From the NCBI GenBank assembly GCA_963806455.1, contig CAWDXZ010000001.1:682001-746000 (forward strand): a DNA stretch of 64,000 nucleotides. Direction: 5' to 3'. Made by a program: the position numbers and the translations under genes. Of this stretch, positions 26,285 through 34,541 are shown in pieces. The stretch is from Bog-756 sp963806455. GTDB taxonomy: Bacteria; Actinomycetota; Acidimicrobiia; Acidimicrobiales; RAAP-2. Each line of letters begins with the position of its first letter. The stretch's first letter is position 1. The notes below the pieces were generated by a model, which was not told where the DNA came from, searched no databases, and was given only the letters and a program-made list of their open reading frames with translations.

Positions 26285-27697
26285 GTGGGTACGCCTCGAA
26301 TCACGATCGTGGGAGGGGGCAGCACGCATTGGACCCCGAAGCTCCTGGTGGACTTCGCCAACAGCGGTGCGCTTCACGACGTCCAAGTGACCCTCATGGA
26401 CATTGACGCCGGCTCGCTCCCCTTGATGGTCGAGGTCGCCGAGCACATCGCAAAGGTCCGCGACATCGGCTTGTCGGTTCGCTCCACGACGGCCATTGGT
26501 GACGCCCTGGAAGGTGCCGACGTGGTAGTGATCGCCCTGTCGGTGGGTGGGTTTGCCAGCATGCGCCACGATCTCGAGATACCCGCTCGCTACGGCATCC
26601 GGCAGCCGGTCGGCGACAGTGTGGGACCGGGCGGCATCGCCCGCGCCCTGCGCAGCGTGCCCATCGTCACCGAGGTGGCTCGGGCCATGGAGCAGCACTG
26701 TCCTCACGCTCTCCTCGTGAACGTCAGCAATCCCCTGACCACGCTCTGCCGCGCCGTGGGCCGGACATCGAACATCCGGGTGGTTGGATTGTGCAATGAG
26801 CTGGTGGGCCTGAAGTTCTCGATGAGCCTCCTGTTCGACGCCCCGATGCACAAGGTGGACCCGGTGTCCGCCGGCGTGAACCACCTTCCCCTCGTGACCG
26901 AGCTCCGGGTCGACGGCGATGACGGCTTCGCCCTGTTGCGATCTCTCCTCGATGATCCGACGGCCCAAGGCGGGGAACCGATCTGGATGGCGCCGGTCGA
27001 GGGTATGCATTGGCAGAAGGTGTCCGAGGGTGAGACTTGGACCAAGGCCGACGTCATAGCGAACAACCGGCTCAAGCTCGAGCTGTTCCGGCGCTTCGGG
27101 GTGCTGCCGGGCGCCTCTGACACCCATGTGGCCGAGTTCTTCGCCGGCTTCATCACGCCGGAGTCGGACTTCGGACGCGACTGGGGCGTGCACCACTACG
27201 GTCTCCGCGGTCACTTGGCGGACAAGGCGGCCGACGACCGAGAAGTGAGAGAATTGCTGAACGGCACCGAGGTCTCGCCGTGGCCTTCCGGAGAGCTGGT
27301 GGCGGAGCTGATCGAAGGCGTGACAACGGGGACGGAGCGCCAACTTCCGATGAACCTGCCCAATCGCGGCCAGGTCGAAAATCTGCCCCAGGGAGTCGTG
27401 GTCGAATGCATCGGCGTCACCGGGGCCGACGGTCTGCGACCACGGGACACGGCAAAGGTCGGGTCGATCCTCGGAGAGTGCCTGCGCCGGGTCGCGACGT
27501 CTCAGGAGCTCACCGTCGAGGCGGCCTTGACCGGTGATCGCACCCTGGTGATCGAGGCCATGCTCGCCGACCAGTTGGCCGGGCACCTACCGTACGAACA
27601 GCTGATCGCCATGACCGACGAGCTACTGGCGTCCACAGCCCCTTGGCTGCCCCAATTTTCCTCAGCGTCGAGCGCCGGGCACGTCTCGGTCTCGTAG
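26285..27697 (+). CDS. Glycoside hydrolase family 4 (6-phospho-glycosidase / alpha-galactosidase-like)
   Basis: About 470 residues. GH4 enzymes use NAD+ and Mn2+ and cleave by oxidation/elimination. Seen here: dinucleotide motif ITIVGGGSTHWTPKL, LMDID, ALSVGGFASMRHDLEIPA, VNVSNPLTTLCRA, GLCNELVG (metal-ligand Cys), and AGVNHLPLV (His). Substrate class cannot be assigned. Appears monocistronic; no sugar transporter adjoins it. Confidence 0.88.
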   Translation: MGTPRITIVGGGSTHWTPKLLVDFANSGALHDVQVTLMDIDAGSLPLMVEVAEHIAKVRDIGLSVRSTTAIGDALEGADVVVIALSVGGFASMRHDLEIPARYGIRQPVGDSVGPGGIARALRSVPIVTEVARAMEQHCPHALLVNVSNPLTTLCRAVGRTSNIRVVGLCNELVGLKFSMSLLFDAPMHKVDPVSAGVNHLPLVTELRVDGDDGFALLRSLLDDPTAQGGEPIWMAPVEGMHWQKVSEGETWTKADVIANNRLKLELFRRFGVLPGASDTHVAEFFAGFITPESDFGRDWGVHHYGLRGHLADKAADDREVRELLNGTEVSPWPSGELVAELIEGVTTGTERQLPMNLPNRGQVENLPQGVVVECIGVTGADGLRPRDTAKVGSILGECLRRVATSQELTVEAALTGDRTLVIEAMLADQLAGHLPYEQLIAMTDELLASTAPWLPQFSSASSAGHVSVS

Positions 27698-27776
27698 AGC
27701 CCCGATCCCAACCGGTGATGATTCGCTCCGGACCCGGCCCGGTCGCTCTCCCTCGGGCCCTTCGACGTTGCCGTCG

Positions 27777-28736
27777 ATGACGAACGAGCGGGAGTACGAA
27801 GGCGGTCGACCCGCCTCGACGGCAAAGCTGGGGGATGGGTGGTCCCCTCCCCGACGCACGAGGCGCCGCTCCCGGACCTCGGTGGTCATTCGGCAGGTGA
27901 ATGCCGTCTGGCATCATCCCGGAAACCAGAACCGGCGGTTGATGGGTGTGTGGCGTTGGGGGCTGTTTCATCTCCGAGGGCGTGCCTTGCACCGGTGCAC
28001 CCGTGTCCCGATCGGCGACCATTCGTCCATCTGGGCGGATCTCAACGTGCCCAGTACCATCAAGACTGTCGTCGGCAACCCACCCGACTGGGCTGAGATG
28101 CAGGCGTGGCGGCGGATACTGCGTCCGGGCGACCTCTTCATCGACGTAGGAGCGAGCGCCGGCTATTACACCATCTGGGCCGCCGACCTTGGGGCAAGGG
28201 TCGTGGCCGTCGAGCCGGATCCCGTCGCCCGCCAGCTCCTGGAGAGGAATCTGTCACTGAACCACTACACCGGTGAGGTTATCCCTGCCGCGCTGGGTAC
28301 CTTGCCGGGGACCACGTCCTTCACCACGGCACTGGGGTCGATGAACCGCCCCGTGCCTGATACAGACGGAGTGCCGAACCGCCTGCGACCGAAGAGGACG
28401 AGAGAAGTGCCGGTACGAACTCTCGATGATGTCCTGGCCGGACGACGAGCGCGTGGGATCAAGGTCGACGTGGAGGAAGCAGAGCGTCTGGTGCTCGAAG
28501 GAGCGACGGGGTCCCTGACCGAGGGACGATTGCCCTTCCTTCAGCTCGAGTGGTACCGGATGAGCTTGCCATTGCTGGGGGAGGACCGCGCGCCCGTGGC
28601 CGACCTCCTCCGGGGTCACGGATACAGCTTCTATCGACCCGACAATGCCGGTCGCCTCCATCTGACCGATGAGAGCCTTCTGGGTCCTGACATCTTCGCC
28701 GTCCTCGGGGACGTCGACCGGTGGGAGAGCGCGTGA
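27777..28736 (+). CDS. FkbM family methyltransferase
   Basis: About 319 residues. SAM-binding motif FIDVGASAGYYTIW with VVAVEPDPVARQLLERN, and the FkbM C-terminal signature around GIKVDVEEAERLVLEGA. The N-terminal 60 residues are Arg-rich and poorly conserved, so the true start may be later. Such enzymes O-methylate polysaccharide or natural-product hydroxyls. It lies upstream of an acyltransferase remnant and a GT-C-like protein, suggesting a former envelope-glycan cluster. Confidence 0.83.
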   Translation: MTNEREYEGGRPASTAKLGDGWSPPRRTRRRSRTSVVIRQVNAVWHHPGNQNRRLMGVWRWGLFHLRGRALHRCTRVPIGDHSSIWADLNVPSTIKTVVGNPPDWAEMQAWRRILRPGDLFIDVGASAGYYTIWAADLGARVVAVEPDPVARQLLERNLSLNHYTGEVIPAALGTLPGTTSFTTALGSMNRPVPDTDGVPNRLRPKRTREVPVRTLDDVLAGRRARGIKVDVEEAERLVLEGATGSLTEGRLPFLQLEWYRMSLPLLGEDRAPVADLLRGHGYSFYRPDNAGRLHLTDESLLGPDIFAVLGDVDRWESA

Positions 28737-28898
28737 CCCCATCGAATTCTCCCGGGCGGATGTCATCGGAGACGTGGCCGATGCTGGTCGTCTCAGGCGA
28801 TCGTTGGACAGTCGCATCGACAGGTGGCGCCGGTGCGCCGACCGGGGAGCCCGCGATACGGACGATACTTCCCAGCCAGGAGGAGTGAAGATGGCACT

Positions 28899-29070
28899 CA
28901 TGGCCTGTCGAAGGGGCTACATGCCGTCGTCGTTCCGTTGATCGTGCTCTACCCCGTCGGCTTCCGTGGGCAGAGCTGGGGATATGGAGGGGTCGACGTA
29001 ATTCTTCGTGATCTGCGGCTTCGTCATCATCGGAATCCGCCTCAGAGAGCGGACTCGTCTTGGGAGTGAT
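28899..29070 (+). pseudogene. Remnant of an acyltransferase-3 (OafA/YrhL-like) gene, N-terminus only
   Basis: One frame reads HGLSKGLHAVVVPLIVLYP then FRGQSWGYGGVDV. After one extra base (29001) the next frame reads FFVICGFVIIGIRLRERTRLG. This closely matches the start of OafA-type acyltransferases (GLRA..VV..LYH.G ... GGVDVFFVISGF). An AGGAGG and ATG (28891) precede it but are already out of frame. Nothing recognisable follows, so only about 60 codons survive. Confidence 0.6.
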
Positions 29071-29186
29071 CGCGGTCCGCCCCATCACAACCGACGGAGC
29101 AGCGCATCTCGGGCACCAACGTGCAACGATCATCCGATAACGGACGGTAGGGAAGGTAGTGCATGAAGCGTCCAAATCGGTTCTGA

Positions 29187-30992
29187 TTGGGCCGCGTCGA
29201 TGATCCCGCAGCTGGGCGAAGCCGGGGCCCGGATCACCCGTCCCAATCGGCAGAACGGCCTCTGTCGCTTCCTCCCGCCCGACCGCCCTTCACTCCAGAG
29301 CTATCCAGTACGACGGGTCCACCCTTGAGACCCACATCGGTGCGGACCGTGGTACCCGTATTGACCGTCCTAGGGTTCGCTCTCCCTCTGGGAATGTACT
29401 TCTGGTTCATCCACCACTACGCCGTGAATCTGATCTGGTTTGATCAGTGGGACGACATAAACGTCATTTCACATTCGTACTCGCATCCCCTCGCTCTGGG
29501 AACATTGTGGGCTCAGCACAATGAGAACAGGATCTTCTTCCCCAACCTGATCGTCGTCTTCCTCGCGCACACGACCGACTTCAACATTGTCGATGAGGAA
29601 TACCTGAGTGGGCTGATGCTGATGGTTGCGACGGGATTGTTCATTCTGGCCCACCAGCGCCGTTCACCGTCGAAACGGTGGATCTACTACTGCCCGGTGG
29701 CGATCCTGATGTTCTCGTTCGCCCAAGTTGGGAACGCATTGTGGGGATTCCAAATGGCCTGGTACCTCGTCATTCTGGCACTAGCTCTCACAATCTTCCT
29801 CCTGGACAGACCTCGGCTCACCTGGCTCGTACTTATAGGTGCGATCGCTACTGCGATCGTCGGCAGTCTTTCCTCACTACAGGGACTTCTGATCTGGTCA
29901 GTTGGTTTGGTGATCCTGTATCTGCGGCGTCGCCGCATCTCGCTGGTGCTTACATGGATCTTGTTTGCCATCGCTACTTCAGCGGTGTACTTCCACAATT
30001 TCAACTTCGCGGAAACCGCCAGCAACAACTCCTTCGTCTTTACCCACCCCATGGCTACCCTCCAGTTCTTCTTTTCGTCCACGGGCGATTTCGTGTGGGG
30101 TTCACTTTCTCCCGTGATCGTCTTAGGAATCGTGATCTTCGGCTTGGCGATTTGGGTGGTGATCGCCTATGGAACTAGCCGAGATTCGTTGGGTGGAAGC
30201 CCGATCGGCGTCGCTTTGGTCTGCTTCGGTCTGCTGTTCGCTGTCATAGCCACTGAAGGTCGAGCCTGGCTGGGACCGGCCAACCGATTCGTGACGTTTG
30301 ATCTCTTGATACTGATCGGTTGCTATCTCGCACTGCTCGACAGCCCGCCCGTCTGGACCCATGCCAGGGGGGGGTACCACTTGCGGTCGTGGACCATTCG
30401 GCCCAGGCTCGTGACCGCGATGCGAACGGTCCTCGTCTCGGTAGTCTGCGTTCAGGTCGTCCTCGGGATCAACGCCGGCTTGGCTGACGCGAAAGCCTGG
30501 CACAGAACCGAATTGGTGGCAGAGGATGCAACCGTCAATATCGACGGATTTCCGAAAAGCGTTGTGGACGGCGCGTTGCTTCCGGGCTCAGGCTTTCTGC
30601 ACAGCATGACTTTTGTTCGGCGGATGGCGCACATTGCCAGGATCCACCATCTCAGTCTCTTCTCCACAGATGCGGTCGCCCTCTTCAGCAAAGAAGGGCT
30701 TCCTCCACCTGTCACGAAGGTGATCGTGCCGTCGAACGGCGCTCGTTTGTCGGGCATCACAGCCCTGGATGCCACAGCCACGGGCACGATTGGTCCGTCC
30801 AAGGTCTATTTTCGCCTTACAGCGGAGGGGTGGCAGATGGTACTGGGTGGCATCGTCTCCCCCATTGGGTTTCTTGCGCGCTGGAACACGACCAGCGTGC
30901 CAAACGGTGTCTATACCCTCCAGAGCGTGGCGCTCAACCTCGCTGACAAGGCCTCGACCAGCCCAAAAATCACCGTAATTGTGCGTAATTGA
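29187..30992 (+). CDS. GT-C-like polytopic membrane protein with C-terminal Ig-like domain
   Basis: 601 residues from a TTG start; GTG 29340, just before the first membrane segment, is a credible shorter start. About ten membrane segments with outer-loop NLIWFDQWDDINVI and a following NRIFFPNLIV. A soluble segment then leads to a C-terminal beta-sandwich-like domain (about 510-601: VPSNGARLSGITALDATA). Intact paralogue of the frameshifted gene at 7155-8679, roughly two-thirds identical by eye in the first 250 residues. Possible sugar transferase acting outside the membrane; unproven. Confidence 0.75.
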   Translation: MGRVDDPAAGRSRGPDHPSQSAERPLSLPPARPPFTPELSSTTGPPLRPTSVRTVVPVLTVLGFALPLGMYFWFIHHYAVNLIWFDQWDDINVISHSYSHPLALGTLWAQHNENRIFFPNLIVVFLAHTTDFNIVDEEYLSGLMLMVATGLFILAHQRRSPSKRWIYYCPVAILMFSFAQVGNALWGFQMAWYLVILALALTIFLLDRPRLTWLVLIGAIATAIVGSLSSLQGLLIWSVGLVILYLRRRRISLVLTWILFAIATSAVYFHNFNFAETASNNSFVFTHPMATLQFFFSSTGDFVWGSLSPVIVLGIVIFGLAIWVVIAYGTSRDSLGGSPIGVALVCFGLLFAVIATEGRAWLGPANRFVTFDLLILIGCYLALLDSPPVWTHARGGYHLRSWTIRPRLVTAMRTVLVSVVCVQVVLGINAGLADAKAWHRTELVAEDATVNIDGFPKSVVDGALLPGSGFLHSMTFVRRMAHIARIHHLSLFSTDAVALFSKEGLPPPVTKVIVPSNGARLSGITALDATATGTIGPSKVYFRLTAEGWQMVLGGIVSPIGFLARWNTTSVPNGVYTLQSVALNLADKASTSPKITVIVRN

Positions 30993-31086
30993 TGGGCGAC
31001 TTCGCCGTTGGGGAGTAGGTGCGAATCATCCCGCAAAAACGGCGTATGGAACATCGGTTCGTGCTGTCCAAGTGTGAACTGCAGCG

Positions 31087-31623
31087 TCAAGCATCTGGCT
31101 GTTGGTTCCCGAGTGACTCAAGGCGGCGAGCTGCCTCCAAGCGGTCTGCGTCATCGAACAGGTCAGCCCGTCGCAACTGCGCGATCTCTGATTCCAGTGT
31201 GAGTTCGGGAAGTCCGTGCTCCATAAGCCAGTGAGTGACAGGGAGAACTTCATAGTCCACCAGGATGCTCTTGGCGGCTCCGACAGCACCAAGCTCGTTA
31301 ACCAACCCAACCCAGAGGTGAGGGTTGAAATCCAGGGCACGGATCTCTGCGATCAGCTCTCGGTATCGAAGCTGGAACTGTCCCTCGAGGCTTGACTCGT
31401 CGGATGGAGCTACCTTCGCAACTCCGGAATCAGCCGACAGAAGTCGGTCCTCGGCATCAGCATCGAGGGTGCACCCGCAGGAACCGCAGTAGGTGATCCC
31501 GACTCGTGCGGTGAGTTTCCCAACCGAGTTCAGCGCGTCCACCCGCTCGTATCGGAGGTTGTCTCTCAACGGCTGTCGGCAGCCGGGGCAGACGGGACCC
31601 TCTGACCCACCATCGCCGAGCAT
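31087..31623 (-). CDS. Zinc-ribbon protein, unknown function
   Basis: About 178 residues. Two CxxC knuckles (PVCPGCRQPL and TYCGSCGCTL) form a zinc ribbon near the N-terminus. The C-terminal half is helical (RALDFNPHLWVGLVNELGAV, SEIAQL, FDDADRLEAARRLESLG). ATG 31623 starts just before the first knuckle; the frame is open to 31707. No function can be assigned. Confidence 0.65.
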   Translation of the reverse strand: MLGDGGSEGPVCPGCRQPLRDNLRYERVDALNSVGKLTARVGITYCGSCGCTLDADAEDRLLSADSGVAKVAPSDESSLEGQFQLRYRELIAEIRALDFNPHLWVGLVNELGAVGAAKSILVDYEVLPVTHWLMEHGLPELTLESEIAQLRRADLFDDADRLEAARRLESLGNQQPDA

Positions 31624-31707
31624 GTGGACATTGTTCCAGATCAGACGGGAACCGGCGCCGATTAGGTTGCACCGCCATTTCCTGACAGGGCTTCGTCTCG
31701 GTCGCAC

Positions 31708-32135
31708 AACCTCTGGGATGGACGACCTCGGGCTCGGCCATTTGAGTGAGCTGATCGCAGCCGGAGCGGGAAGTCAGCCGTCGGAGACGATGTGGACCGA
31801 GGAGCAGACTCCCGTGATCAGATCGAGATCGGTTCGACTGGTCGATACCGCCCGCGGCCACCCCCGACCGCGTCGGGCCCGACACAACGCCGTCAGAGCC
31901 GAACGGGTCTGCTGATGGACCTGAGCTGTGGGGGAAAGGAAAATGCCCGGTGGTGCCGGGACCGAGTGACCCCCAGCGACGACAGGGTCTTCCCTCGAGG
32001 CTGATGACAGACCGCCACACTCGGCTCACCGAACGAACCCTCAGCCGGAAGCGCACGAACCGGCGTCCCCTGTACCTCCCGCCTGGGACACGGTCGTCCA
32101 GACCGCCCCTGGGGGCCCGAGTCAAGAAGAGGGGA
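31708..32135. other. Non-coding or unrecognised stretch
   Basis: I see no convincing gene in this interval. Open frames on both strands lack recognisable motifs and have inconsistent codon use. Confidence 0.4.
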
Positions 32136-32162
32136 CTAGCACTCGCGGGTCGAGAGTGCTAA
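32136..32162 (+). promoter_or_regulatory. CIRCE operator (HrcA binding site)
   Basis: CTAGCACTC, nine bases, then GAGTGCTAA: an inverted repeat matching the CIRCE consensus (TTAGCACTC-N9-GAGTGCTAA) in all but the first base. It lies 73 bases before the Hsp20 start, where HrcA would block transcription until heat stress. Confidence 0.85.
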
Positions 32163-32234
32163 TAATGGTATTGGTCACCCCTTGAGCAGGGGATGCGAGA
32201 GCTTATTCAGTCTTGTGTATGGGAGGTGATGGTC

Positions 32235-32675
32235 ATGGCTCTTGTGCGCAGTGATCCGTTCCGGGACGTTGACCGGCTGCTCCAACAGCTCTGGGGCGGT
32301 CCCAATGGCAGAGGGGATCGTCCTATGACGATGCCCATGGATGCCTACCGCAAGGACGACTCATTTCTGATCCGTCTGGACTTGCCCGGCGTGAGAGCCG
32401 ACGCTGTCGACTTGACGGTCGAGGACAACGTTCTCACCATCAGAGCCGAGCGTCCGGCTCCACCGTCGACGAGTGGTGTGGAGTCGGTGATCGCCGAGCG
32501 GCCGTTTGGAACGTTCACCCGGCAGGTGCTCCTCGGCAACAATCTCGACGCCGAGAACATCAGGGCGGAGTATGACGCGGGCGTGCTCACCTTGGTGATT
32601 CCGGTCGCCGAACGTGCGAAGCCCCGACGCATCGAGATCAGCGATCAGTCGGACAAGCAAGAGTTGTCTGCCTGA
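32235..32675 (+). CDS. Hsp20/alpha-crystallin small heat-shock protein
   Basis: 146 residues. N-terminal VRSDPFRDVDRLLQQL, then the alpha-crystallin domain: PMDAYRKDDSFLIRLDLPGV, ..VEDNVLTIRAER.., FGTFTRQVLLG, and AEYDAGVLTLVIPVAE carrying the A-x-x-x-x-G-V-L signature, followed by a short tail. ATG 32235 is preferred, with GGAGGTG ending six bases upstream. ATP-independent holdase. The upstream CIRCE element implies HrcA control. Confidence 0.93.
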   Translation: MALVRSDPFRDVDRLLQQLWGGPNGRGDRPMTMPMDAYRKDDSFLIRLDLPGVRADAVDLTVEDNVLTIRAERPAPPSTSGVESVIAERPFGTFTRQVLLGNNLDAENIRAEYDAGVLTLVIPVAERAKPRRIEISDQSDKQELSA

Positions 32676-32694
32676 GTATCCACCGGTTGCAGCC

Positions 32695-32862
32695 ATGCTG
32701 AGGGAGAACGAGGTCGGTACGGAGTGTCCGCGGTGCCAAAGCCACCGGTCGAGCACAGTCACCCGGGACGGGACAGGGATGCAGGGCCAGACCCAGTCCA
32801 CGCGCTGTGACGACTGCGGCCAGGAGCGGGTCTACGAAGTGGGGGCCACCGAGCGCGGTTAG
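32695..32862 (+). CDS. Small zinc-ribbon protein
   Basis: 55 residues with two CxxC pairs (TECPRCQS and TRCDDCGQ) spaced 22 residues apart, a minimal zinc ribbon. It starts 19 bases after the hsp20 stop and may be co-transcribed. Function unknown. Confidence 0.6.
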   Translation: MLRENEVGTECPRCQSHRSSTVTRDGTGMQGQTQSTRCDDCGQERVYEVGATERG

Positions 32863-33122
32863 AGGCGGGCATCGCACACCGTCCGGGATATCGACGCCTG
32901 GATTGTGTCCCAGTAGTGGACATAGCGAGCCAGGTGCCCGTCAAAACGCGTCAGCCAGGCATTCAAGCGTGCGGTTGGCGTACCGGCGGGCCAGAGGGAA
33001 CAGGGTCACCCAACTCCGAAGGGCGTCCGTGGAGCTCGGGGAGAGCGACTGGTACCTCCGGGCCCACCCCTGCAGGCTCGAATGGAACGAAGGACGGTGG
33101 GTGCTCCGGACCGATGAGCGAG

Positions 33123-34106
33123 CTACTTCTCTGTGTCCAGTTCTCCAGCAGGTGGTTGGCGAATCGTGTCTCGACGACGAGCAGGGCAGCCACGCCGAAA
33201 CATACGTCCCGAGAAGCATAGGGGGTCGGACTCCATCAGACCCCCTATGAGATCGTCGGTTGCGATCTGTTCATGTCGTACGTCAGCCGCGACATGAGCA
33301 TCGTAGAACTCGGCGGCGACCTCATCCCTCATGATCCGGCGTATGGCCGCCGCATACCGAGACATGGGAATGACCGATGTCATCTCGAAGGCTGCCAGGT
33401 GGCCGACCAGAGCACCTCTCCAGCGTCGGTGAAGTCCCAGGAAGGAGACGAGGTTGTCGGTCGCCAATGTGACACCAGGGACACGATCTATGTGAGCGCC
33501 GGGGGCCGGATCGAGGTCTAGAGCTTTCATGGTCGCCGCGAACAGTTCGGCATGGGATCGACCCGGCAACCCGCCGCCGTACTCGTCCGCTTGGAGCGTC
33601 ACCAGAGCGGATTTGGCCCGACCGCGGAGGCGGGGGATGGCCCAGGTGTGTGGATCTGCCTCCTTGCGCTGATAGATGCTGCGATGAATCACGAACTCCC
33701 TGAGGATGTCCTTGGTGCCTCGGTCCGCCATATACCGCGAAAGGGAGGGGCCATGGTTGGCATCAACCAGGCTGCGCACCTTTTGGATCGTTTCCGACAA
33801 CCCGAGGTCTAGCCCAGGACGTGAATCTTGCACACAGGCCTCAGCGACCAACATGGAGAGGAATCGGTCCTCGAGGTGGGTGCGAAGTTCGAGGAGCGAC
33901 GGCTCCCATTCCCAGGACTCGTCGACCCCGCTGAAGCCGTCGTAATGCAGGCCGTAACAGAGATGAAGGGCGAGCTGAAGATCATCTCCGTCGAGCGAGC
34001 AGGCGCTGGGAGTGAGCCACCCGGAGATCGATCCAGGGGCACCGAGCAGACGGGCGCAGAGAAGCTCTGACAGTTGGCCCCGCGGAACGGGCATCGGTGG
34101 GGTCAT
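33123..34106 (-). CDS. Iron-containing redox enzyme (heme-oxygenase-like fold)
   Basis: About 327 residues. The C-terminal 220 match the Haem_oxygenas_2/HDO pattern: DEYGGGLPGRSHAELFAATM, VPGVTLATDNLVSFLGLHRR, GALVGHLAAFEMTSV, and EFYDAHVAADVRHEQIATDD. The Glu/His/Asp residues in these segments would bind a di-iron or mono-iron centre. Such enzymes do oxidative chemistry on small substrates. It stands alone here, so the reaction cannot be inferred. Confidence 0.82.
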   Translation of the reverse strand: MTPPMPVPRGQLSELLCARLLGAPGSISGWLTPSACSLDGDDLQLALHLCYGLHYDGFSGVDESWEWEPSLLELRTHLEDRFLSMLVAEACVQDSRPGLDLGLSETIQKVRSLVDANHGPSLSRYMADRGTKDILREFVIHRSIYQRKEADPHTWAIPRLRGRAKSALVTLQADEYGGGLPGRSHAELFAATMKALDLDPAPGAHIDRVPGVTLATDNLVSFLGLHRRWRGALVGHLAAFEMTSVIPMSRYAAAIRRIMRDEVAAEFYDAHVAADVRHEQIATDDLIGGLMESDPLCFSGRMFRRGCPARRRDTIRQPPAGELDTEK

Positions 34107-34343
34107 GAGCCCGGTCCATTCCCGGCACTGAGCAATCGAAACGCGAACGGAACCGAAGCACCTTCCCCACCGCCCCGATTGTCCTCGTCCGGACCACGGT
34201 CAATTGGGGATGCTAAAACGGGAAAGGATCGGGATCTTCGCCTCGCCGGCCAGGGTCTGTACCCGAACCAACTTCGTCGAAATCACCCGATCGGGTCAAA
34301 GCATCAGGGATTCGTCTCGGGACGACGTGGGTAAGACTTCACC

Positions 34344-34484
34344 ATGGGACCCTTCCTGTTGGTACTTCTGCTCGCCCTGATTTTCGCCGGTGCCGGGTTC
34401 GCACTCCACATCCTTTGGATCGTCGCTGTGGTGTTGTTGGTCGCCTGGCTCGTCGGGCTCGTTCTCGGAGTTGGAAGGTCGTAG
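34344..34484 (+). CDS. Very small hydrophobic membrane protein
   Basis: 46 residues, two hydrophobic helices almost back to back (LLVLLLALIFAGAGFAL and WIVAVVLLVAWLVGLVLGV). It resembles small Lmo0937/DUF5670-like stress-associated membrane proteins. It ends 58 bases before the ISNCY-like element. Confidence 0.55.
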   Translation: MGPFLLVLLLALIFAGAGFALHILWIVAVVLLVAWLVGLVLGVGRS

Positions 34485-34541
34485 TGCAGCCGTCCTTTCA
34501 CTGACCTGGGCCATTCCTTTCGCATGCGGGGCCATTAGCTA

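Noticed and set aside
25592..27586. 664-codon open frame on the minus strand
   Set aside because: Antisense to the GH4 gene and its neighbour. It is His/Arg/Gly-rich with no motifs, an expected shadow in high-GC DNA.
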